From: Lysobacterales bacterium
GTDB taxonomy: Bacteria; Pseudomonadota; Gammaproteobacteria; Xanthomonadales; SZUA-36
Direction: 5' to 3'
Assembly (NCBI GenBank): GCA_028289465.1
Contig: JANQPM010000043.1
Location: 16,225-80,224 of the forward strand
Length of the DNA stretch: 64,000 bases
Part shown: positions 57,728 to 64,000 of the stretch, piece by piece
Layout: each line of letters begins with the position of its first letter
Numbering within the stretch: position 1 is the first letter of the stretch
Position numbers and translations under genes: made by a program
Notes under the pieces: generated by a model
Databases searched by the model: none
Seen by the model: the letters and a program-made list of their open reading frames with translations, nothing else
Told to the model about the DNA's origin: nothing

Positions 57728-60700
57728 GTGAGCCTGACGCAACTGGCAATCGAAAAAAACCGCATCACGCAGATCGTGATGTTTATCCTGATTTTTTCCG
57801 GTGTGATGGCTTACACGGCACTGCCCAAAGAGCAGGATCCCGGTTTTATTATCCGTACTGCGGTCATCACAACTTACCTGCCTGGGGCCAGCCCCGAACG
57901 CATGGAGTTGCTGATCACCGACAAGATCGAGAAAAAAGCCCAAGAAATGCCGGAGGTGGACAGTATCACCTCGGAATCGCGTACCGGTATTTCCATTATT
58001 AAAGTGAATTTTCTCGAAAGCTATAAGGAAATGCGGCCGATATTCGACGATCTGCGGCGCAAAGTGAACGATACCAAAGGCGACCTGCCGAACGGGATCG
58101 ACGGTCCCTATGTCAACGATGAGTTCGGCGACGTGTTTGGCAGCGTCTATACGCTGACCGGCGATGGCTACAGCTATGCCGAGTTGAAAGAAGTAGCCGA
58201 CGATATCCGCGACCGACTGCTTCGGGAGCCGGATATCGCGAAAGTATCCATCAACGGCGCGCAAAGGGAAGTGATCTATGTGGAATACAACAATGCGCGG
58301 CTGACCGAACTGGGCCTGTCGCCACAGCAGCTTTCCGGTGTGCTGGCATCGTCGAACATCCTTGCATCGGGCGGGAACATTCTCAGCGGTCGCGAGCGGA
58401 TTGCGCTGGAGCCGAGCGGCAACTTCGAGTCCCTGGCCGACCTGCGGCAGACCGTGATCCAGTTGCCGTCCGGTTCGGTCGTTTACCTCGGCGATATCGC
58501 CGATGTCTACCGCGATTACATCGACCCGCCGAACAGCGTCGCCAGGGTTAACGGCCAGTCGACACTGGTGATTTCGATCTCAATGCGCGAAGGGGGCGAT
58601 ATTCTGAAGCTGGGCGAACGCTTGAAAGAGCTGATTCCGCAAATCCAGGCCGCTTATCCCTGGGGTATCGAGCTGCAGCAGGTCTGGTCTCAGGCCGAGC
58701 TGGTCGAAACCAACGTTGACAGCTTCGTTTCAAATCTGCTGCAGGCCATTGTTATCGTCATTCTGGTGATGATCGCAACCCTTGGCCTGCGTACCGGCCT
58801 GGTCGTTGCAACGCTGATTCCCTGCGCGATTATCGCAAGCTTCTATGTGATGCAGATCTTCGGGATTACCATCAACCAGATCTCACTGGCGGCACTGATT
58901 ATCGCGCTCGGGCTTTTGGTCGACAATGCGATCGTGATGGTGGAATCGATCCTGGTGAAACGGGAAAACGGCATGGCGCCGCTGCCGGCGGCAGTGGAAT
59001 CCGGCAAGGAGCTTTCCGCGCCGCTGCTGATCTCCTCGCTGACCACGGCCGCCGCGTTCATGCCGATCGCACTGGCGGAATCGGCGGTCGGCGAATACAC
59101 CGCCGATATTTTCTATGTGGTCACCATCACGCTGCTGGCATCCTGGCTGCTGGCCATGACGTTCATTCCGATGCTGACCACACGCACACTGAAGGTCACG
59201 GCCAAATCTTCCGAGGAGTCCTTCGACGGCCGCTGGTACGGCATGTACCGCGGCCTGCTGCTGGCCTCGGTCCGGCACCGGACCTGGTTCGGTCTGCTCG
59301 TGATAGGCATATTCGCACTGTCTATCTTCGGTATGAATTATGTACCGAAAATCTTCATCGCGCCGTCCGAGGATCCGGTTTTCACCGGCAAGTTCGAAAT
59401 GCCGCTCGGTACATCCATCGAAACCTCCCAGGCGGTGCTGGCGGATATCGACCGTTTTGTCGATACGAACTATTACGATCAACCAGGTGAGAAACGAAAG
59501 ATCAAGAACTGGCTGACCTTTGTCGGCGAAGGCGGGCCGAGGTTCACGCTGGGGCTGGATCCGCCGAATCAGAATCCAGCCAATTCCTTTCTGGTCGCCA
59601 ATACGGTGAACGGCGGCGATGTCGATGAAGTCATTGCCGGTATCGAAAGCTATGTGAGGCAGCAGCACCCGGACTTGCAGGTTCAGCTCGCACGGCTGGA
59701 GAACGGTCCTCCGGTTGGTTATCCGATCGTGATTCGGCTGTCGGGTCCGGCTTTCGACGGCCTCTACCGTATTGCCGATCAGGTCACCGGGTTCCTGTAC
59801 CAGCAGCCGCAGGTAACAGCGGTGAAAAACACCTGGGGTCCGCAGACCAAGAAACTGGTGGTCGATGTCGATCAGGAAAGAGCGCGCCGCGCCGGCGTGA
59901 CCAGCGACGATGTGGCCTATTCGCTGAAGGCCAGCCTGAACGGCATCGACATGACCGAGTACCGTGAAGGCGACCAGTTGATTCCGGTGACTTTGCGCTC
60001 GGTGGCCGCGGACCGCCAGGATATCGGCAAGCTGGACGGGCTCAGTGTCTATTCCCAGGCAACCGGCAGCAATGTGCCGCTGAAGCAGGTGGCCGACGTT
60101 CGGCTGGCTTTCGAACCGGGGGTGGTCGAACGCCGGGACCGGCAACGGACATTGTCGCTGAAAGCGCAGCTGCGCCCCGGGACTACCGCGACCGAAGTGA
60201 ACCAGACGTTGATACCGTGGCTGGACCAGACCCAGGGTCAATGGCCCAGAGATTATCGCTACGAGGCCGGTGGCGAGGCCGAGGAGTCCGGCGAAGCCAA
60301 CGCATCCATCGCTGCCAAGCTGCCGATTGCGGCGATGGTCATCGTGCTGCTGCTGGTCGCGCAGTTCAATTCCGTTCGCCGGCCGGTCATTATTCTGCTG
60401 ACTATTCCGCTGGGTCTTATCGGCGTGACCTTCGGTCTGTTGGTTGCGCGTTCGTCGTTCGGTTTCTTTACCCTGCTGGGGCTGATTTCACTGTCCGGCA
60501 TCATCATCAACAACGCCATCGTGCTGCTGGACCGGATCAAGATCGAACTGGAAGAATACAACCGCAGCCCGCAGGATGCGGTGATCCACGCCTGCCTGCA
60601 ACGCTTTCGGCCGATTCTGCTGACCACCGCGACGACCGTGCTCGGCATGATGCCGCTCTGGTGGGGTGGCACCGCGATGTTCAAGCCGATGGCGATCACG

Positions 60701-60790
60701 ATCATTTTCGGCCTGGCGTTTGCCGCGGCGTTGACGCTGCTGGTGGTGCCGGTGATGTATTCGGCCTTGTTTCGAGTGAAATTCCGTTAG
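57728..60790 (+). CDS. RND efflux pump inner-membrane permease
   Basis: 1020 residues, AcrB-type. N-terminal SLTQLAIEKNRITQIVMFIL with further helices, large periplasmic loops (LPKEQDPGFIIRTAVITTYL, GASPERMELLITDKIE) and twelve predicted helices. In the TM4 motif AcrB reads VDDAIV; here it is LLVDNAIVMVES, one of the two essential aspartates being Asn, as in a divergent RND subgroup. Homology to HAE-like drug pumps is clear; the substrate is not. GTG start with AGGGG upstream. Confidence 0.92.
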   Translation: MSLTQLAIEKNRITQIVMFILIFSGVMAYTALPKEQDPGFIIRTAVITTYLPGASPERMELLITDKIEKKAQEMPEVDSITSESRTGISIIKVNFLESYKEMRPIFDDLRRKVNDTKGDLPNGIDGPYVNDEFGDVFGSVYTLTGDGYSYAELKEVADDIRDRLLREPDIAKVSINGAQREVIYVEYNNARLTELGLSPQQLSGVLASSNILASGGNILSGRERIALEPSGNFESLADLRQTVIQLPSGSVVYLGDIADVYRDYIDPPNSVARVNGQSTLVISISMREGGDILKLGERLKELIPQIQAAYPWGIELQQVWSQAELVETNVDSFVSNLLQAIVIVILVMIATLGLRTGLVVATLIPCAIIASFYVMQIFGITINQISLAALIIALGLLVDNAIVMVESILVKRENGMAPLPAAVESGKELSAPLLISSLTTAAAFMPIALAESAVGEYTADIFYVVTITLLASWLLAMTFIPMLTTRTLKVTAKSSEESFDGRWYGMYRGLLLASVRHRTWFGLLVIGIFALSIFGMNYVPKIFIAPSEDPVFTGKFEMPLGTSIETSQAVLADIDRFVDTNYYDQPGEKRKIKNWLTFVGEGGPRFTLGLDPPNQNPANSFLVANTVNGGDVDEVIAGIESYVRQQHPDLQVQLARLENGPPVGYPIVIRLSGPAFDGLYRIADQVTGFLYQQPQVTAVKNTWGPQTKKLVVDVDQERARRAGVTSDDVAYSLKASLNGIDMTEYREGDQLIPVTLRSVAADRQDIGKLDGLSVYSQATGSNVPLKQVADVRLAFEPGVVERRDRQRTLSLKAQLRPGTTATEVNQTLIPWLDQTQGQWPRDYRYEAGGEAEESGEANASIAAKLPIAAMVIVLLLVAQFNSVRRPVIILLTIPLGLIGVTFGLLVARSSFGFFTLLGLISLSGIIINNAIVLLDRIKIELEEYNRSPQDAVIHACLQRFRPILLTTATTVLGMMPLWWGGTAMFKPMAITIIFGLAFAAALTLLVVPVMYSALFRVKFR

Positions 60791-60836
60791 CGGCGGCAGG
60801 GTGCGATAAACACGCTGAGCTAAACCCGGTGACGAG

Positions 60837-61817
60837 CTAAATCCAGACCTTGTTCAGCAGTAGACCGCCGCCGAAAAGCAGGCCGAACAGCACGGTGGCC
60901 AATCCCAGCGGTTTAAGGCCCAGCGTTTTCAGTCTGCCGAAATGGGTATCGACGCCGAGCGCTCCCATCGCCATTGCCAGCAGGAACAGATCGGCCTGAA
61001 CCAGCCTGGCATGGACCGGCTCGGGAATAGGCAGCCAGGTGTTGAGCGCACTGATGACGATGAACGCGATCACAAACCACGGAACATAAAGCGGTGTGCG
61101 CTGATCTGCGGCAGACCGGCGATTCAGCCAGATACTCAGAATAATCAGGGTTGGCGCCAGCATCATCACCCGGATCAGCTTTACGATAACCCCGGTTTCC
61201 GCCGCGCTTTGCGACACCGCTGCGCCGGCCGCAACCACCTGAGCCACTTCATGCACGGTGGAGCCAAGGTAGATGCCGTACGCGTGCGAATCCATGCCCA
61301 GCCACGGATAGACCAGCGGATAGGCGAACATCGCAACGGTGCCGAACAGCACGACGGTGGCGACCGCCATTGCGACTTTCTGATTATCGGCGCGCAGTAT
61401 GGGTGCGGCGGCCAGCACTGCCGCGGCACCGCAAATCGCGCTGCCGATCGCGGTCAGCAATGCCATGTCGAGCTCCAGCCGAAACCAGCGGCAGCCTATC
61501 CAGGTGCCGATCAGCATCACTGCTACAATAACCATCCCGTCCAGCCAGACGGCGGACCAGCCCAGTGCGGCAATCTGATCGAAGCCGATGTTCAGACCGA
61601 ACAGCGCAACGCCGATACGCAGCAGCACCTTCTGCGAAAATGCCAGACCGGCGTGCAGAGACCGCCCGGTTGCCGTGTAGACTGTGTTGCCGAACAACAT
61701 GCCGAGAACGATCGCAATCACCAGTGGACTGATGCCGTGTTGCTGGGCCCATGCGCTGCCGGAGAGCGCGAAGGCCAGCAGTGCGATCACAGCGGAGCAA
61801 AACAGGCCGGGCAGCAT
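60837..61817 (-). CDS. YeiH/UPF0324-family putative sulfate exporter
   Basis: 326 residues from ATG 61817 (a longer frame to 61898 overlaps the YcgL gene). Many hydrophobic helices, with family motifs ISPLVIAIVLGMLFGN, GIYLGSTVHEVAQVVAAGAA and GVDTHFGRLKTLGLKPL. The family is annotated as putative sulfate exporters on limited evidence. Convergent with the RND gene, 46 bp away. Confidence 0.88.
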   Translation of the reverse strand: MLPGLFCSAVIALLAFALSGSAWAQQHGISPLVIAIVLGMLFGNTVYTATGRSLHAGLAFSQKVLLRIGVALFGLNIGFDQIAALGWSAVWLDGMVIVAVMLIGTWIGCRWFRLELDMALLTAIGSAICGAAAVLAAAPILRADNQKVAMAVATVVLFGTVAMFAYPLVYPWLGMDSHAYGIYLGSTVHEVAQVVAAGAAVSQSAAETGVIVKLIRVMMLAPTLIILSIWLNRRSAADQRTPLYVPWFVIAFIVISALNTWLPIPEPVHARLVQADLFLLAMAMGALGVDTHFGRLKTLGLKPLGLATVLFGLLFGGGLLLNKVWI

Positions 61818-61821
61818 TGCC

Positions 61822-62064
61822 TCAGAGCGTCTCGACGGCCGGCGGCAACTGCAGATGGTAGCCTTGCCGGGCAAGATTGCCGATGACCTGCTGCACATCC
61901 TCGCGCGCCAGCGGGCGGTTAGCGGACAGGTTCAGCGACATCGCGAATACCGGTGCGCCGAAAGCCTTTTGTAATGCGGGCGGAATATCGGCGAAAGCGC
62001 AGTCGTCACGCAGATACAGGTAGGTGTCGGCTTTTCTCGACGAGCGGAAAATCTGGCACAGCAT
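61822..62064 (-). CDS. YcgL domain protein
   Basis: 80 residues. CQIFRSSRKADTYLYLRDDC, VFAMSLNLSANRPLARED and NLARQGYHLQLPPAVETL follow YcgL from E. coli (UPF0745); function unknown. Four bases before the exporter start on the same strand, so co-translated. Confidence 0.9.
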   Translation of the reverse strand: MLCQIFRSSRKADTYLYLRDDCAFADIPPALQKAFGAPVFAMSLNLSANRPLAREDVQQVIGNLARQGYHLQLPPAVETL

Positions 62065-62102
62065 GAAACGGTTGGTCCGGTGCAGCGATAGAGGATAAAC
62101 GG

Positions 62103-62131
62103 CACAAAGCCCGGCGGAACCGGGCTTTGTG
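62103..62131 (-). terminator. Terminator-like hairpin after kbp
   Basis: Perfect 12-bp stem CACAAAGCCCGG / CCGGGCTTTGTG around CGGAA, 24-52 bases downstream of the kbp stop on the minus strand. It lacks a clear T run, so intrinsic termination is uncertain. Confidence 0.55.
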
Positions 62132-62154
62132 TCTAGTTGGAATCCTTGACGGTT

Positions 62155-62706
62155 TTAGTCTTCCAGCTTCGGAATTCGTAAAACCTGCCCTGGATAAATC
62201 TTATCCGGATCTTTCAGCATCGGCGTGTTTGCTTCAAAGATCTTCATGTATTTGGAACCTTCGCCGTACATCTGCTTTGAAATACCCCACAGCGTGTCGC
62301 CGGACTGAACCGTATAAGTCCGCGATTCCCATTCCGCGGCGGCTTCCTCGGCAGCGGCCTCTGCGGCTTCGCCGGCCGCTTCATCGGAAACTTCGCCGGT
62401 GGCTTCCGGTGCGTCGCCGAACACGCCCTGCGGAGCGACGACGATCTGGTCGTCTACACGGGAGACGCCGCGGATATTGCCGACGATCACGACCACCTTC
62501 TCGCGTTCTTCCTGGGTCGGTACGGAACCGGCAACCGTTACGGTGCCATCGCCGGTATCGACATTGAAACGCAGATTGCCCGGGTCGATGCCGTTGTCGC
62601 GCACATGAGCGGCCAGGTTTTCGGAAAGATCGGCGTTGTCATCGTCGTCTCTGCCGAAGCCGAACAGCTTTTCGCCGGCGTCCTTAATGAAGTCAAACAT
62701 TCCCAT
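62155..62706 (-). CDS. kbp: BON and LysM protein, potassium-binding Kbp (YgaU)
   Basis: 183 residues (E. coli Kbp is 149). N-terminal MGMFDFIKDAGEKLFG, a BON domain (LAAHVRDNGIDPGNLRFNVD, GTVTVAGSV and VVVIVGNIRGVSRVDDQIVV), a Glu/Ala-rich linker longer than in E. coli, and a LysM domain (YTVQSGDTLWGISKQMYGEG, KIYPGQVLRIPKLED). Kbp binds K+ in the cytoplasm in E. coli. GGGAG lies 9 bases before the ATG. Confidence 0.9.
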   Translation of the reverse strand: MGMFDFIKDAGEKLFGFGRDDDDNADLSENLAAHVRDNGIDPGNLRFNVDTGDGTVTVAGSVPTQEEREKVVVIVGNIRGVSRVDDQIVVAPQGVFGDAPEATGEVSDEAAGEAAEAAAEEAAAEWESRTYTVQSGDTLWGISKQMYGEGSKYMKIFEANTPMLKDPDKIYPGQVLRIPKLED

Positions 62707-62934
62707 TGTTTATTTCTCCCGTGTTTTTACTGATCATTGATTCAGCTCAAAGCGACGACTCGGCGCCTTGCTGCCAGAGGGCTTGATCTTAACCGACTCG
62801 AATCAGGCAGGGCTTCAAACTGTAATGCCATCAGTGTACCCGAAATTTCTGGGAAATTTGATGGCTGCATGACGGATTTCACGTGTTGCAACGATGTGTC
62901 AAAGTGTCTTTTGCTCGCTTCTTTCGAGGCGCGG
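62707..62934. other. acs-kbp intergenic region
   Basis: Downstream of acs and upstream of kbp on the same strand; must hold the kbp promoter, but no clear hexamer pair was fixed. A perfect inverted repeat AAATTTC-TGG-GAAATTT lies at 62843-62859. Confidence 0.4.
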
Positions 62935-63999
62935 CTACGATTGCCGGTTCATCCGGTTGGCGATCAGGTGCGCCACGACTGCGGGTTCGGCCAGGGTCGA
63001 GGTATCGCCGAGGTCTTCGTAGTCGTCGGCCGCTATCTTGCGCAGAATGCGCCGCATGATTTTTCCGGATCGCGTTTTTGGCAGGTTCGGCGCCCACTGC
63101 ATCAGATCGGGCGATGCAATTGGACCGATCTGATGCCGAACCCACTGCCGCAGTTCAGCCTGCAGTTCATCGCTGGGTTGAGCATCGGCGACCAGTGTGA
63201 CGTAAACGTATATACCCTGGCCTTTGACGTCGTGGGGATAACCGACCACGGCGGCTTCGGCGACCGCGGAATGGGCGACCAGCGCGCTTTCCAGCTCCGC
63301 GGTGCCGAGCCGGTGGCCGGAAACATTCAGTACGTCGTCCATTCGGCCGGTAATCCAATAATAGCCATCTTCGTCCCGGCGGGCCCCGTCACCGGTAAAG
63401 TAGTAGCCGGAATACTGGCTGAAGTAGGTATCGATAAACCGCTGATGATCGCCGTAGACTGTCCGCATCTGGCCGGGCCAGCTATCGGCGATTACCAGGC
63501 TGCCCTGGGCTTCGCCGTCCAGAATATCGCCGTCGCCGTTCAGTAGCTGCGGCTGAATGCCGAACAGCGGGCGGGTCGCCGAACCCGGTTTCAGGCCGGT
63601 TGCGCCGGGCAGCGGACTGATCATGATGCCGCCGGTTTCCGTCTGCCACCAGGTGTCGACTATGGGGCAGCGTCTTTCGCCGACTATCTCGTGATACCAC
63701 TCCCAGGCTTCCGGGTTGATCGGCTCGCCCACGGTACCCAGCAGTCGGAGAGATGCCCGGGAGGTCCCGGTGACAAACTCATCACCCTGACTCATCAGCT
63801 GGCGGATGGCGGTGGGGGCGGTATAAAAAATGTTTACCTGGTGTTTGTCGACCACCTGCCAGCAGCGTGACGAATCGGGCCAGGTCGGTACCCCTTCGAA
63901 CATGAGCGTGGTGGCTCCGTTCGCCAGCGGGCCGTAAACGATATAACTGTGGCCGGTAATCCAGCCGACGTCGGCCGTACACCAGTAGACGTCGCCGTC
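62935..63999 (-). CDS. acs: Acetyl-CoA synthetase (C-terminal part, 5' truncated by window)
   Basis: Activates acetate to acetyl-CoA. The frame stays open to the window edge ([34 protein letters not shown]), so only about the last 355 residues are seen. Motifs: [12 protein letters not shown] (adenylation core), [20 protein letters not shown] and [20 protein letters not shown] with the hinge, and the catalytic acetylation-site lysine in [13 protein letters not shown]-terminus [14 protein letters not shown] matches Acs. Confidence 0.95.
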   Translation of the reverse strand, partial: DGDVYWCTADVGWITGHSYIVYGPLANGATTLMFEGVPTWPDSSRCWQVVDKHQVNIFYTAPTAIRQLMSQGDEFVTGTSRASLRLLGTVGEPINPEAWEWYHEIVGERRCPIVDTWWQTETGGIMISPLPGATGLKPGSATRPLFGIQPQLLNGDGDILDGEAQGSLVIADSWPGQMRTVYGDHQRFIDTYFSQYSGYYFTGDGARRDEDGYYWITGRMDDVLNVSGHRLGTAELESALVAHSAVAEAAVVGYPHDVKGQGIYVYVTLVADAQPSDELQAELRQWVRHQIGPIASPDLMQWAPNLPKTRSGKIMRRILRKIAADDYEDLGDTSTLAEPAVVAHLIANRMNRQS

Positions 64000-64000
64000 G

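Noticed and set aside
62875..62890. parS site (TTTCACGTG half match)
   Set aside because: Only a half-site; the symmetric arm is absent, and it is far from parAB.

Overview
The window reads as one chromosomal segment of a Gram-negative gammaproteobacterium. The evidence is an AlgC-type phosphomannomutase with an N-terminal membrane extension, RluE, a proton-type F1Fo operon in the order atpIBEFHAGDC next to rsmG-parA-parB, GlmU-GlmS, YcgL, Kbp and a TolC/RND pump. The plant-type glutamate-cysteine ligase, the paired Opp binding proteins and the large secreted S9 and S10 peptidases recall protein-degrading Xanthomonadales/Chromatiales-like lineages. That finer placement is inference. No rRNA, tRNA, CRISPR array, intact transposase or phage structural cassette was found.

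Layout. 1-3.2 kb: partial algC, rluE and a small secreted protein. 3.2-11.9 kb: gshA (minus), then an opp oligopeptide importer with two tandem binding proteins. 11.9-14.3 kb: rsmG-parA-parB. 14.6-22.3 kb: the complete ATP synthase operon, with two oddities: a 473-bp atpB-atpE gap holding three 115-bp tandem repeats, and an AtpB carrying an extra apparent transmembrane hairpin. 22.4-37.5 kb: an accessory island of two phage-tail-fibre-like secreted proteins, a small secreted partner, five methyltransferase domains, three GT2-like glycosyltransferases, an exostosin-like enzyme, two sulfotransferases and GalE, plus decayed copies of island genes and clustered repeats at 31-32 kb. 37.7-42.4 kb: a YtrA-type GntR regulator, an ABC ATPase and two tandemly duplicated large permeases. 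42.4-48.5 kb: secreted S9 peptidase, a small conserved protein, an MsbA-like ABC exporter and a secreted S10 carboxypeptidase. 48.6-51.9 kb: glmU-glmS. 52-54 kb: orphan ExbD, a DUF4870-like protein, a GNAT protein and a RutE-like nitroreductase. 54.2-60.8 kb: an efflux operon whose TolC protein is fused to a periplasmic-binding-like domain. 60.8-64 kb: a YeiH-type exporter, YcgL, Kbp and the 3' part of acs.

How the parts fit. In many gammaproteobacteria rsmG-parAB-atp runs almost directly into glmU; here about 26 kb of accessory DNA separates atpC from glmU. The island genes look able to build and decorate (sulfate, O-methylate) a surface glycan, alongside secreted fibre-like proteins, one with an S74 intramolecular-chaperone domain. 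No flippase, polymerase or glycan ABC exporter is present, so export must be encoded elsewhere. Secreted S9/S10 peptidases plus the Opp importer suggest peptide scavenging. The best candidates for something undescribed are the fibre/sulfoglycan island with its gene relics, the atpB-atpE tandem hairpin array with the enlarged AtpB, and the binding-protein-TolC fusion in the RND operon.
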